A stretch of DNA of 64,000 nucleotides from Bacteroides zhangwenhongii (GCF_009193325.2 NZ_CP059856.1:1984001-2048000); one strand, 5' to 3'; shown: positions 52,599 through 62,900, numbered from the stretch's first letter. Translations and numbers: made by a program. Notes: generated by a model not told the origin, from the letters alone.

Positions 52599-52642
52599 AA
52601 TACCTATATAAATTGAGGTTAATACCTATATAAATTAAGGTT
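52599..52642 (+). repeat. Tandem 22-bp direct repeat in the regulator leader
   Basis: Two adjacent 22-bp units (52599-52620 and 52621-52642) start AATACCTATATAAATT and differ at one base. Each holds ACCT and AGGT half sites. The second AAGG falls 8 bp before the ATG and may be the ribosome site. Confidence 0.7.
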
Positions 52643-52647
52643 ATCGT

Positions 52648-53712
52648 ATGAATAAATTGCCCGAAAGGATCAGAATCAAAGACATCGCCCGTTTGGCAGA
52701 TGTATCGGTGGGAACAGTAGACCGTGTCATTCACGGGCGTAGCGGAGTGTCGGAAGCAAGCAAAAAACGTGTAGAAGAAATCTTGAAGCAGCTTGATTAC
52801 CAACCCAATATGTATGCCAGCGCTCTTGCGTCCAATAAAAAATATACGTTTATCTGTCTTTTGCCGGAGCATTTGGAAGGTGACTATTGGACAGCCGTAG
52901 AGCTGGGTATCCATGAAGCCATTGCTACTTATTCGGATTTTAATACCTCGGTAAAAATCAACTATTACGATCCATACGACTATCATTCTTTTGTCAACGC
53001 CAGCGAAGCGATCCTGGCACTTCAACCGGACGGGGTCATGATGGCTCCCACTGCCCCTCAGTACACCAAAGGGTTCACCGACCGGTTGCAGGCGTCAGAT
53101 ATACCTTATATATATATAGACTCAAATATCAAGAATGTTCCTCCCCTCGCCTTCTTCGGTCAGAACTCACGTCAAAGCGGATATTTTGCCGCACGGATGA
53201 TGATGTTGCTGGCACGCGTTGAGAAAGAAATCGTTATTTTCCGCAAAATACATGAAGGAATTGTGGGTTCCAACCAACAAGAGAACAGAGAAATCGGTTT
53301 TAGACAGTACATGGAAGAACATCATCCGTCTTGTAATATATTGGAGCTCGACTTGCACGCCGAACGCAATGACGAAGACAATGAAATGCTGGATGAATTT
53401 TTCCGTTCCCACCCGACTATTAAGAACGGAATCACCTTCAATTCCAAAGTCTACATCATCGGCGAATACCTGCAAAGTCACGGAAAGAAAGATTTCAACC
53501 TGATAGGCTATGACCTTTTGGAGCGGAATGTCGCCTGTCTGAAAGAAGGAAGTGTTTTTTTCCTTATCGCCCAACAACCGGAGCTGCAAGGCGCCAATGG
53601 AATTAAAGCCCTTTGCGATCACCTTATTTTCAAAAAAGAAGTGACCTGCATTAATTATATGCCCATTGACCTGCTGACGGTAGAAACAATAGATTATTAT
53701 CATAACAAATAA
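52648..53712 (+). CDS. LacI-family regulator of uronate catabolism
   Basis: A 354-residue regulator. The N-terminal helix-turn-helix with IKDIARLADVSVGTVDRVIHGRSGVSEASKKRV is a LacI domain, and hinge and periplasmic-binding-like sensor domain follow. VGTVDRVIHGR differs from the common VSTVSRVLN but keeps the fold. It is divergent from kdgK-eda and 29 bp ahead of uxaA. Its effector is probably a pathway intermediate such as KDG. Two near-identical palindromes in the divergent region are candidate targets. Confidence 0.92.
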   Translation: MNKLPERIRIKDIARLADVSVGTVDRVIHGRSGVSEASKKRVEEILKQLDYQPNMYASALASNKKYTFICLLPEHLEGDYWTAVELGIHEAIATYSDFNTSVKINYYDPYDYHSFVNASEAILALQPDGVMMAPTAPQYTKGFTDRLQASDIPYIYIDSNIKNVPPLAFFGQNSRQSGYFAARMMMLLARVEKEIVIFRKIHEGIVGSNQQENREIGFRQYMEEHHPSCNILELDLHAERNDEDNEMLDEFFRSHPTIKNGITFNSKVYIIGEYLQSHGKKDFNLIGYDLLERNVACLKEGSVFFLIAQQPELQGANGIKALCDHLIFKKEVTCINYMPIDLLTVETIDYYHNK

Positions 53713-53740
53713 AAGAGATACAACTTTACAAGTACATTAC

Positions 53741-55231
53741 ATGGAAACAAAGTATTTAAAAATCAATCCTGCCGACAACGTTGCCGTTGCCATTGTTAAC
53801 CTCCCGGCAGGAGAGCATCTTTCTGTAGATGGCATTGAGATTACATTGAACGAAGACATTCCCGCCGGACACAAATTCGCATTGAAGAATTTCGTTGAAG
53901 GTGAAAATGTAATCAAGTACGGTTATCCTATCGGCCATGCCTTAATGGCTAAGCAGCAAGGAGACTGGATGAACGAAACGAACATCAAGACCAATCTTGC
54001 CGGATTGCTGGACTACACATACAACCCGATTCAGGTTTCTTTGGATATCGCACACAAAGATCTTACTTTCAAAGGTTACCGTCGCAAAAATGGTGACGTA
54101 GGTATAAGAAATGAGATTTGGATCATTCCGACCGTAGGTTGTGTAAATGGCATTATAGGTCAATTGGCTGAAGGATTACGTCGTGAGACTGAAGGCAAAG
54201 GCGTGGACGCTATTGTCGCTTTCCCACACAATTACGGTTGTTCGCAACTTGGCGACGACCATGAGAATACAAAGAAGATTCTTCGTGACATGGTACTCCA
54301 TCCCAATGCAGGTGCTGTGCTGGTAGTAGGTTTGGGATGCGAGAATAATCAGCCGGATGTATTCCGTGAGTTTTTAGGTGAATATAATGAAGACCGTGTC
54401 AAATTCATGATTACTCAAAAGGTAGGTGATGAATATGAAGAAGGAATGGAAATCCTGCGTGATCTGTACGCTAAAGCTTCTAAAGATGAACGTACTGATG
54501 TGCCTTTGTCCGAACTTCGTGTCGGATTGAAATGCGGTGGTTCCGATGGTTTCTCCGGCATTACTGCCAACCCACTATTGGGTATGTTCTCCGATTTTCT
54601 GATTGCACAGGGAGGTACAAGCGTATTGACAGAGGTTCCGGAAATGTTCGGTGCGGAAACAATTTTGATGAACCGCTGTGAAAACAAAGATTTGTTTGAA
54701 CAGACAGTACATCTGATTAATGACTTCAAAGAATACTTCCTGTCACACGGAGAACCTGTCGGTGAAAATCCTTCTCCGGGTAACAAAGCTGGTGGTATCT
54801 CCACTCTGGAAGAAAAGGCATTGGGATGTACACAAAAATGCGGAAAGAGTTATGTATCCGGTGTGCTGCCTTATGGCGAACGATTACAGAAAAAAGGACT
54901 CAACCTGCTTTCTGCTCCGGGCAATGACTTGGTTGCGGCTACTACTCTTGCAGCAAGTGGATGTCATATGGTGCTTTTCACCACCGGACGCGGTACTCCT
55001 TTCGGTACTTTCGTTCCGACTATGAAGATTTCGACCAATTCTACTTTAGCCAAAAACAAACCGGGATGGATTGACTTTAATGCCGGTGTGATTGTAGAAA
55101 ACGAACCAATGGAAAAGACTTGCGAACGCTTCATTGATTATGTTATCAAAGTAGCAAGCGGTGAGTTTGTTAATAACGAAAAGAAAGGTTATCGCGAGAT
55201 TGCAATCTTCAAAACAGGTGTAACTTTGTAA
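53741..55231 (+). CDS. uxaA: Altronate dehydratase (UxaA family)
   Basis: A 496-residue enzyme that dehydrates D-altronate to 2-keto-3-deoxygluconate. An N-terminal SAF domain (INPADNVAVAIVNLPAGEHL) is followed by the catalytic GD/UxaA domain with NYGCSQLGDD, GLGCENNQ, CGGSDGFSGITANP and GRGTPFG. Conserved cysteines suggest iron or an Fe-S centre. It feeds KdgK and Eda across the divergent promoter. It is co-transcribed with the LacI gene and ends at a hairpin. Confidence 0.93.
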   Translation: METKYLKINPADNVAVAIVNLPAGEHLSVDGIEITLNEDIPAGHKFALKNFVEGENVIKYGYPIGHALMAKQQGDWMNETNIKTNLAGLLDYTYNPIQVSLDIAHKDLTFKGYRRKNGDVGIRNEIWIIPTVGCVNGIIGQLAEGLRRETEGKGVDAIVAFPHNYGCSQLGDDHENTKKILRDMVLHPNAGAVLVVGLGCENNQPDVFREFLGEYNEDRVKFMITQKVGDEYEEGMEILRDLYAKASKDERTDVPLSELRVGLKCGGSDGFSGITANPLLGMFSDFLIAQGGTSVLTEVPEMFGAETILMNRCENKDLFEQTVHLINDFKEYFLSHGEPVGENPSPGNKAGGISTLEEKALGCTQKCGKSYVSGVLPYGERLQKKGLNLLSAPGNDLVAATTLAASGCHMVLFTTGRGTPFGTFVPTMKISTNSTLAKNKPGWIDFNAGVIVENEPMEKTCERFIDYVIKVASGEFVNNEKKGYREIAIFKTGVTL

Positions 55232-55291
55232 ACAGTCCTTAGCCAATACAACAATTTATACCGAAGACAAAGATACATAGATAAAAATAAT

Positions 55292-55344
55292 AGAGTTGCT
55301 ACCCTCTACTCAACGATAAGTTGAACAGGCTAGCAACTCTTTTT
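55292..55344 (+). terminator. Terminator after altronate dehydratase
   Basis: AGAGTTGCTA (55292-55301) pairs with TAGCAACTCT (55331-55340) around a 29-nt loop, which can itself pair in part (AAC/GTT). A T run follows to 55344. Confidence 0.65.
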
Positions 55345-55464
55345 ATATCCTCTCATATCAAAGCCTCATCCTATCACTCAATCACTTATGATCGAAATAT
55401 TCCGGCAGAAAGTTTGTTAATCTTAAATCTTTTCCTTTACTTTGCACTACAAAGTTCTTTTTAT

Positions 55465-56064
55465 ATGAATAAAGATAAAGCATTAGAATCAGTTTTTGAG
55501 ATAAAAGAATTGATGGAAAAGTCCTCAAAATTTATCTCTGTCAGCGGCCTCGCTGCAATCCTTGCAGGTATTTACGCATTGGCTGGTGCGTATATCGCGA
55601 CACAAGTTATCACATCGGATATGTATCTATCCGACACTCTGAAATTAATGGCAATAATAGCCATGTCCGTATTGGCAGCGGCAGCCGTCACAGCCGGTAT
55701 CCTATCCTATTGCAAATCCCAAAAGACGGGACAGAAATTCTTTAGCCGACTTACTTATCGGGCATTGTGGAACTTTTCTCTTCCAATGCTGACCGGAGGT
55801 GTTGTATGTATTTCTATCCTAATGCACGAATATTACGACATTCTGGCAACCATTATGCTTTTATTCTATGGACTGGCATTGGTCAATGTATCCAAGTTCA
55901 CCTATTCCAGCGTAGTATGGTTAGGATATGCTTTCATTTGTCTGGGCGTCGTAGATTGTTTTTGGGAAGGTCATTCACTACTGTTCTGGACCATCGGTTT
56001 CGGCGGTTTCCATATTCTTTATGGCATATTGTTCTATTTACACTACGAAAGAAAGAGATCATAA
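55465..56064 (+). CDS. Small multi-pass membrane protein
   Basis: A 199-residue protein with a charged N-terminus and about six membrane helices. No family is recognised with confidence. The longer ORF from 55321 begins within the uxaA terminator, so MNKDKALESVFE at 55465 is taken as the start. Its stop codon TAA is immediately followed by the ATG of the next gene. It may be a target or sensor for the small regulator and CreD that follow. Confidence 0.75.
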   Translation: MNKDKALESVFEIKELMEKSSKFISVSGLAAILAGIYALAGAYIATQVITSDMYLSDTLKLMAIIAMSVLAAAAVTAGILSYCKSQKTGQKFFSRLTYRALWNFSLPMLTGGVVCISILMHEYYDILATIMLLFYGLALVNVSKFTYSSVVWLGYAFICLGVVDCFWEGHSLLFWTIGFGGFHILYGILFYLHYERKRS

Positions 56065-56361
56065 ATGATAGAAGCATTCCAATATATTAATAAAGCATTC
56101 GAAAGCAAGGTCCGGCTCGGTATCATGGCTATTCTGATGGTAAATGAGGAAGCCGACTTCAATTTTCTGAAAGAGCAGCTCTCTCTGACAGACGGCAATC
56201 TTGCCAGCCATACCCGTGCCCTGGAAGAACTGGGATATATCGTATGCAACAAAAGTTTTGTCGGACGAAAGCCACGAACTGTTTTTCAAGCAACCCCGCA
56301 AGGCAGAGAAGCTTTCAAATCTCATATTGAAGCCTTAGAGAAATTTCTAAAATCAAAATAA
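56065..56361 (+). CDS. Small winged-helix regulator
   Basis: A 98-residue one-domain DNA-binding protein of the HTH_34/MarR-like type. SKVRLGIMAILMVNEEADFNFLKEQLSLTDGNLASHTRALEELGYI contains the helix-turn-helix; GRKPRTVFQATPQGREAF forms the wing. It has no ligand domain. It is directly adjacent to the membrane protein gene (0 bp) and 26 bp before creD. It most likely controls this operon. Confidence 0.88.
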   Translation: MIEAFQYINKAFESKVRLGIMAILMVNEEADFNFLKEQLSLTDGNLASHTRALEELGYIVCNKSFVGRKPRTVFQATPQGREAFKSHIEALEKFLKSK

Positions 56362-56387
56362 ATAATTCATCAAAACACTACTGGCTT

Positions 56388-57740
56388 ATGGACGGTTTCA
56401 ATGAAAATTCAAATGAGCAACAGGCGCAGCAACCTATGGGATGTCTCCACCGTTTCTCCAAAACAATCAAGGTTGTCATCATCGGGTTATTAATTCTTCT
56501 CTTGATGATACCGATGTTCATGATTGAAAATCTTATTTCCGAACGGGGACGAACCCAGGAAGAAGCTATTGACGAGGTAAGTGAAAAATGGAGTCTGGCA
56601 CAGACCATCACGGGCCCCTACCTAAATCTCCAGTATCCGGTCGTCATTGAAAATAACGGCGAGAAGAAGGTTTCTACCAAAGACCTGATACTTTTTCCCG
56701 ATGAGCTTATGGTCAGCGGGAAACTAAAGACTGAAATTCTGAAAAGAAGTATCTACGAGGTCAATGTATATCAATCGGAACTGACATTGAAAGGATCATT
56801 CAGTTCGGAAGAATTGAAAAAGAGCAGAATAGATATGGAACAGTTGCAGTTTGACAGGGCGGCTATTTGCCTGAACCTGACCGATATGCGGGGTATCAGC
56901 GAACAAATCAGCATCACTTTGGGAGATTCTGTTTATATATTCGAACCGGGTATGGACAACAGAGGAATAGATAACACCGGAGTTCATGCGATCGCAAACT
57001 TATCGGAGTTGAAACAGAATAAAAAACTACCTTATGAAATAAAAATCAAACTGAAAGGTTCGCAGTCACTCAACTTTATTCCATTGGGCAAAACAACCCG
57101 TGTAGATCTGAAAGCCAACTGGAATACACCTAGCTTTACCGGTAACTATCTGCCCAATAACCGCAACATTACAGAGAAAGAATTCTCTGCACAATGGCAG
57201 GTTTTAAATTTGAACCGGAATTACTCACAGGTGATGGTTGATTACAATAACTCGAACATCAAGGACATTGAGAACTCCAGTTTCGGCGTTAACTTCAAAA
57301 TCCCGGTGGAACAGTACCAACAGTCCATGCGTTCTGCAAAATATGCAATCCTGATTATCTTACTGACTTTCGGAGTGATTTTCTTCACCGAAATTATGAA
57401 TAAGACCCGTATTCATGCCTTGCAGTATTTATTGGTAGGACTGGCACTCTGTCTATTCTACAGTTTGCTCCTCTCCTTCTCCGAACACATCGGATTCAAC
57501 CCTGCCTATTTATTATCTTCGGCACTGACCATTGCACTGGTAGGCGGATATATGTTCGGAATCACCAAAAAAAAGAAACCGTCATTAATCATGTCCGGAT
57601 TGTTGGGTATACTCTATATTTATATATTTGTCCTTATCCAACTAGAGACTTTCGCATTATTGGCAGGCAGCTTAGGACTGTTTATTATACTGGCAATAGT
57701 GATGTATTTCTCAAAGAAAATAGACTGGTTCAATGAATAA
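56388..57740 (+). CDS. creD: CreD-family inner membrane protein
   Basis: A 450-residue protein of the CreD family. It has an N-terminal membrane helix (VVIIGLLILLLMIPMFMI), a large periplasmic beta-rich domain and about five or six C-terminal helices. IGFNPAYLLSSALTIALVGGY is typical. CreD overproduction affects colicin and beta-lactam responses in other bacteria, and its molecular role is unclear. Here it belongs to an operon with a winged-helix regulator, not with CreBC. Confidence 0.88.
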   Translation: MDGFNENSNEQQAQQPMGCLHRFSKTIKVVIIGLLILLLMIPMFMIENLISERGRTQEEAIDEVSEKWSLAQTITGPYLNLQYPVVIENNGEKKVSTKDLILFPDELMVSGKLKTEILKRSIYEVNVYQSELTLKGSFSSEELKKSRIDMEQLQFDRAAICLNLTDMRGISEQISITLGDSVYIFEPGMDNRGIDNTGVHAIANLSELKQNKKLPYEIKIKLKGSQSLNFIPLGKTTRVDLKANWNTPSFTGNYLPNNRNITEKEFSAQWQVLNLNRNYSQVMVDYNNSNIKDIENSSFGVNFKIPVEQYQQSMRSAKYAILIILLTFGVIFFTEIMNKTRIHALQYLLVGLALCLFYSLLLSFSEHIGFNPAYLLSSALTIALVGGYMFGITKKKKPSLIMSGLLGILYIYIFVLIQLETFALLAGSLGLFIILAIVMYFSKKIDWFNE

Positions 57741-57762
57741 CCTGCTTTTCTTCTGAAACACT

Positions 57763-57930
57763 TGACAAACGGCTTTTTATTTCGTATCTTTGAGAAAACA
57801 AAATCTATAAATGGTATGAATATAATAAGAAAAATAGATACATAAAAAGCTTTTAAACTGATCTAATTTAGGATTAGCGAAGATATATCACAGGGCAATG
57901 ATTTAGCGATCATTGCCCTGTTTTGTTTAT
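57763..57930 (+). ncRNA. Candidate sRNA after creD with promoter and terminator
   Basis: A TTG near 57763 and TATCTTTG (57785-57792) form a promoter. CAGGGCAATGAT (57891-57902), loop TTAGCG and ATCATTGCCCTG (57909-57920), with TTTTGTTTAT, form a textbook terminator. The RNA would be about 130 nt. It contains only a nine-codon ORF (57816-57845), so a non-coding role is more likely. Confidence 0.6.
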
Positions 57931-58192
57931 ATTTATACACATTTCTTTTTCTGTGATCTCTAAAAACGCTCAAAATAGTTTTTAATAAACTCTGATACCG
58001 TTTATAATAAACTATCCAAAAGTTTATTATAAACCAAAATTGCGTTTATTAAGAATGTCTTCTTCGAATGTAAAAATAGAGAAACTCACTTTCACCCAAT
58101 AAAAGGATATAATAAACCGTTCATTCATACAGTAACATAAACGAACAAAATTCTTTATTCCATCCGAATGATTAAATATCCAACACTACACG
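57931..58192. other. AT-rich gap with a long hairpin
   Basis: The gap between the sRNA candidate and the GNAT gene holds GTTTATAATAAACT (58003-58016 approximately), a 7-nt spacer and AGTTTATTATAAAC, a 14-bp perfect hairpin, and related AATAAAC motifs around it. No ORF or consensus promoter is evident. Confidence 0.5.
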
Positions 58193-58636
58193 CTAAAAAG
58201 TTTTCTTCAGATAAATCATATCCACCAGTTGCTCGCCATCCTCATAGATCGGATGGTCATAGTTGTCAGTAAAGAAATTCTTTATCCGATGAGAAAACGT
58301 GAAACCACAGTGTTCATAGAAAGATCTGGAAGAAGGTACATCGCCTGTACCCACTAACATTTCAGAACACTTTCCCTGATAATATTCAAATAAAAATTCG
58401 ATTAAACGTTTTCCGTACCCCTGCCGTTGAAAGAAAGGAACGGTAGCAATATTCTTGATTTCATAAATACCTTCCCCCTCACGAGTCACTACACAAAGAG
58501 CTTTCAATCCGTTATCATAAAGAACGAACATATCGCCGCGCTCCAAATACCGGTCAATCATACTTTCCTGCTCATCAGCCAAGAGTAATAATTCGATGAA
58601 TTCTTTTTTATCCGAAGTTACTAGCTTTACTCCCAT
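58193..58636 (-). CDS. GNAT-family N-acetyltransferase
   Basis: A 147-residue acetyl-CoA-dependent transferase. The acetyl-CoA loop is FFQRQGYGKRLIEFLFE (motif A, QxxGxG/A form) at about residues 90-106. SRSFYEHCGF is the usual motif B. Substrate is unknown. It lies 47 bp downstream of the HxlR-type regulator on the same strand and may be co-transcribed. Confidence 0.9.
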   Translation of the reverse strand: MGVKLVTSDKKEFIELLLLADEQESMIDRYLERGDMFVLYDNGLKALCVVTREGEGIYEIKNIATVPFFQRQGYGKRLIEFLFEYYQGKCSEMLVGTGDVPSSRSFYEHCGFTFSHRIKNFFTDNYDHPIYEDGEQLVDMIYLKKTF

Positions 58637-58683
58637 CTTTTTAATTATTGAATTCTACCTGATTTATTTCTGCCATTGCCAAT

Positions 58684-59043
58684 TCATTCATGTTGCTGAT
58701 TTATTCGCCTATGTTCCAAAACGGTATCCATATTCTCCAATGCCCATCCTACCAGTCCTTCAATATGAGGAATCAAAGTGCCACCCGTATCTGTCAGGCA
58801 ATACTCCACACGGGGAGGTACTTCGGCATACACTTTCCGCTCCACCAATCCGTCTGATTCTAAAGTACGTAACGTAACGGTCAACATTCTTTGAGAAACA
58901 TCTTCTATCGTTTTATGAATATCACTAAAACGCATCGTGCCATTGGCATTCAACGTAATAAGCACCAGCATCGACCACTTGTCTCCCAAGCGGCTTAGCA
59001 CATCTCTTATCGGACAATTTCCTGTCGGATGAAAGTTTTTCAT
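58684..59043 (-). CDS. HxlR-family regulator
   Basis: A 119-residue winged-helix protein. GNCPIRDVLSRLGDKWSMLVLITL carries the conserved N-terminal Cys (about residue 9), often a redox or electrophile sensor in this family. ISQRMLTVTLRTLE-type sequence (here VSQRMLTVTLRTLESDGLVER) is the recognition region. It is divergent from a DJ-1/PfpI-type gene. An 18-bp dyad in the divergent region is a candidate operator. Confidence 0.92.
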   Translation of the reverse strand: MKNFHPTGNCPIRDVLSRLGDKWSMLVLITLNANGTMRFSDIHKTIEDVSQRMLTVTLRTLESDGLVERKVYAEVPPRVEYCLTDTGGTLIPHIEGLVGWALENMDTVLEHRRINQQHE

Positions 59044-59079
59044 TCTTTAACGTTTTGTATTTTATTGAAATTCAGCAAT

Positions 59080-59097
59080 AGTTACCTTTATGTAACT
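59080..59097. promoter_or_regulatory. Candidate HxlR operator
   Basis: AGTTAC, six bases, GTAACT form an 18-bp dyad in the 166-bp divergent region. It is 37 bp from the regulator start and 55 bp upstream of the DJ-1 gene -7 box. Confidence 0.5.
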
Positions 59098-59151
59098 TCC
59101 TTATTTTCAAGTACGTTCTTGCATTTCTCAAACAAGAAAGATACATTTGCA

Positions 59152-59159
59152 TCACAAAA
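59152..59159 (+). promoter_or_regulatory. -7 element for the DJ-1-type gene
   Basis: TACATTTG fits TAnnTTTG and lies 50 bp ahead of the start codon. Confidence 0.45.
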
Positions 59160-59209
59160 GTAATAAACTTACTAATAATAACTATTGTTTCATTTAAATA
59201 ATTATGATT

Positions 59210-59737
59210 ATGGCAAAGAAAGTTGCAGTTTTAGCAGTGAATCCGGTAAATGGTTGTGGACTATTCCAATATTTGGAAGCATTTTTCGAAAATGGCATTT
59301 CATATAAAGTATTTGCCGTATCGGATACGAAGGATATTAAAACAAATTCGGGAATCAGCCTGACAGTAGATGACGTGATCGCCAATTTGAAGGGACACGA
59401 AGATGAATTCGACGCACTCGTTTTCTCATGTGGCGATGCAGTGCCTGTATTTCAGCAGAATGCTGATAAGCCCTACAATGTAGATTTAATGCAAGTCATT
59501 AAAACTTTCGGAGATAAGGGAAAAATGATGATCGGACATTGTGCCGGCGCAATGATGTTTGACTTTACAGGAATTACCAAAGACAAGAAAGTAGCAGTTC
59601 ACCCATTAGCCAAACCAGCCATTCAAAACGGAACAGCTACTGATGAGAAATCAGAGATAGATGGTAACTTTTTCACTGCTCAAGATGAAAATACCATTTG
59701 GACAATGATGCCGCAAGTTATCGAAGCATTAAAATAG
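59210..59737 (+). CDS. DJ-1/PfpI-family protein
   Basis: A 175-residue class I glutamine amidotransferase-like protein. IGHCAGAMMFD at about residues 121-131 contains the nucleophile Cys in the nucleophile elbow. DALVFSCGDAVP supplies the conserved small-residue strand. Members deglycate or respond to reactive aldehydes and oxidants, or act as chaperones. The ATG at 59210 (MAKKVAVLAV) is preferred to that at 59204. Divergence from an HxlR regulator fits an electrophile-inducible gene. Confidence 0.9.
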   Translation: MAKKVAVLAVNPVNGCGLFQYLEAFFENGISYKVFAVSDTKDIKTNSGISLTVDDVIANLKGHEDEFDALVFSCGDAVPVFQQNADKPYNVDLMQVIKTFGDKGKMMIGHCAGAMMFDFTGITKDKKVAVHPLAKPAIQNGTATDEKSEIDGNFFTAQDENTIWTMMPQVIEALK

Positions 59738-59860
59738 ACATTAATCAAGTCCCGTATCACTTAAAGCAAGTTTAACATAAAAAAGAGCCAGAGAATTCAT
59801 ATAATATAAGTATTCCGGCAAATTAAATCATGGAAATAGTTTTTCAATCCGTTTTTTCAT

Positions 59861-59868
59861 TACCTTTG
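59861..59868 (+). promoter_or_regulatory. -7 element for the hybrid kinase gene
   Basis: TACCTTTG, followed by TAACTG, 49 bp ahead of the start codon at 59918. A T-rich -33 region (TTTTTC near 59840) precedes it. No TTAGGTATT box. Confidence 0.5.
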
Positions 59869-59917
59869 TAACTGTAAAGGAAACAACCAATTAAAATATC
59901 ACGGACAAACATTTCCC

Positions 59918-62900
59918 ATGAATATAAAAAAATGCTTATGGCTCTTTTTTTTATGTTTCTTATCTGCGCCATCCATCCAAGCACAAAGAAACTATATAGA
60001 TATTCCGAATTATATTCTATGTATTAACTCTTATGCCGAATCAACGCCATGGAGTACCCGAATGATTTCGACTATATCAGAATACGTACAAAAAGACCCC
60101 CAACTGGCTTTATATGCCGAACACATGAACACATTCATGATTGACAATGATTCCATTCTGAAGGAATTCAAAAATATGCTGTCTCAGAAGTATACGCAAC
60201 CACATCCTCGCTTATTGGTATTGTTAGGAAGTCCTGCATTCACATTACGAGACGAATACAGAAAATTATGGGGCGATATACCCATAATCCTCTGTTCTGA
60301 GGAGGCATTTCAAGGTCCTCACGAAGCTTATCTACAAAAACAAGCAATCAAATCGGAAGACCGTACTCCGATCGCTCAGTTTGCAGAACCGTACAATATG
60401 GTTTTCCTATATTCAAACCTCTATCTCCGTGAAAATGTACAACTAATCAATCACATTAAATCCAATATTAAAAAGTTTATATTTATCGGTGATGAGCGAG
60501 AAATCAATTTAAGTGCAAGCTTAGATATTCAAAACGAGTTAAAAACGAAATATCCGAAGATAGAATATCAGTTTCTAACACCGCAAAAGATGACTACCAA
60601 TCAATTGCTAGACTCATTGTATCGTGTTGACCCGCAAACAACAGGCATTTTATTTGCATCTTGGTTTTACAAAACAACTTTTGCCGGAAACACTTCGCTA
60701 ATGTCTAATGACCACAAGCTTATCGTAACAACTCCTGCCCCAATCTTTACTCTTAACATGACAGACATTACCGAAGAAAACGGCGGTATGATAGGAGGCT
60801 ACACATACAACCAAAAAAGATACAGTCAAGAATTAGTCCGCACTATCTCCGACATACTTCAAGGTAAGCAAGCCCGAGACTTACCTTTCTATATGCCGTC
60901 GGACGGTGCACCGATCATCAATTATACCACATTATTCCGCAAAGGGCTCTCCCCTTCCATGTGTCCCGCGGATACACTTTTCCTACACAAACCGCTTTCG
61001 TTTTGGGAACTAAACAAATACTTCATTATAGGTTCTTTATCTTTTATTTTTCTGCTTGCACTATTTTTCTTTTACCGCATTCACAACTTGAATATCATAA
61101 AAAAAATGCAACAGAAAGAAATAGACGCCATGACGAATTACAAAAATCTGGTGAACAATATGCCAATTCTCTATATGCAGGAAGAATTAATCACCGATGA
61201 GAAAGGTATGCCCGTGGAGTTGATTTATCGAAAAGTAAATGCCCAATTCGAGAAATACTTCCTATACAAAGAAGACGTAATAGGTAAAAAGGCAAGTGAG
61301 ATTTTTCCGGAATCCATGCCGGAGTTCCTGCACTTTATAAAGAAGGCACTTGATGAGAACAAGGCAATAACATTCCCCTATTATTTCAAAAAAATCAATA
61401 CATTCTATGATGTAATACTCAAAGGAACACAGCACAGCAATATTATTGATGTATTCTGTCTGGACAGCACAGAACTGCACAAGGCACAACAAAAATTAAG
61501 TACAATCAACAACAAGCTTTCCATGTCACTCGAAGTGGCTAATATCGTGCCATGGAAATGGGATTTACAAAGCCACACTATTTTATGCGATATAAACAAA
61601 CCGATAGAGCTTAGCGCGTCCGGGAAAGATGTAGCTGAAGAACAATTGGCAGTACCCGACAATCAATATTTCGCCAAAATATTCAAAGAAGACCGTACAC
61701 GGGTAGAGCAGGCTTACAAAGATTTGATAGAAGGCCGTTCGGACAAAGTAAAAGAAGAATATCGTATCGTCAACCCTCACAAAGGCCTTCACAGAATAGA
61801 TTGGGTAGAAGCTCAGGCGGCAGTTGAGACTAGAGATGAGAATGGCACTCCATTGACCTTAGTAGGTTCTTCATTAGTCATCACCGAACGAAAAAAAATG
61901 GAACAGGAATTGGTTAATGCAAAAAACCGTGCCGAAGAATCAAATCGTCTGAAGTCCGCTTTTCTGGCAAACATGAGTCATGAGATACGTACTCCACTCA
62001 ATGCTATTGTCGGCTTTTCCGGCATATTGGCTTCTACCGAGGAGGAAGAGGAAAAACAAGAATACGTAAGTATCATTGAGAATAATAACACCCTGTTATT
62101 ACAACTTATAAGTGATATTTTGGACTTATCGAAAATAGAAGCCGGGACATTGGACTTTAATTATTCCAATGTAGAGATTAACGATTTAATGAGTGATTTA
62201 GAAAACAGCTGCCAACTGAAACTAAAATCGGACAAGGTAAAACTGGAGTTCATCGCTCCCGAACAACCTTGCTGCGCACATATAGAGAAAAACAGATTAT
62301 CCCAATTGATTATCAATCTTGTAACAAATGCAATCAAATTCACAACTGAAGGCAGCATCCGATTCGGGTACAAACGTCAAAACAATGAATTGTATTTTTA
62401 TGTCGCTGATACGGGTTGCGGCATTCCCAAAGATAAACAGGACAGTATTTTCGGTCGCTTTGTCAAACTGAATTCATTCGCTCAAGGCACAGGGTTGGGG
62501 CTTTCCATTTGCCGGACTCTTGTAGACAATATGGGCGGTAAAATCGGTGTAGAATCAGAGGAAGGAAAAGGTTCTACATTCTGGTTTACATTACCTTATA
62601 AAGAAGCAAGCAACATAATAGAAAAAGCTCCCAAAAAAGAAATCCAGACCATTGCGATAGAAAAAGACAAACTGATTATCCTAGTGGCCGAAGATAACGA
62701 AAGCAATTATAAACTGTTTGAGTCTATTTTGAAATACGATTACCACTTGATACACGCATGGGATGGACAAGAGGCTGTAAACCTATTCAAGGAGTACAAT
62801 CCGCAAATCGTATTGATGGATATCAATATGCCGGTCATGGATGGATATGAAGCAACGAAAGAGATCCGCAAATATTCGGCCAAAGTACCTATCATCGCCA

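Noticed and set aside
52599..52642. Possible start of a CRISPR array
   Set aside because: Only two directly adjacent 22-bp units, without spacers or cas genes.
55321..55464. N-terminal extension of the membrane protein before creD
   Set aside because: The extension begins within the uxaA terminator and overlaps the promoter-like TTTACTTTGC stretch.
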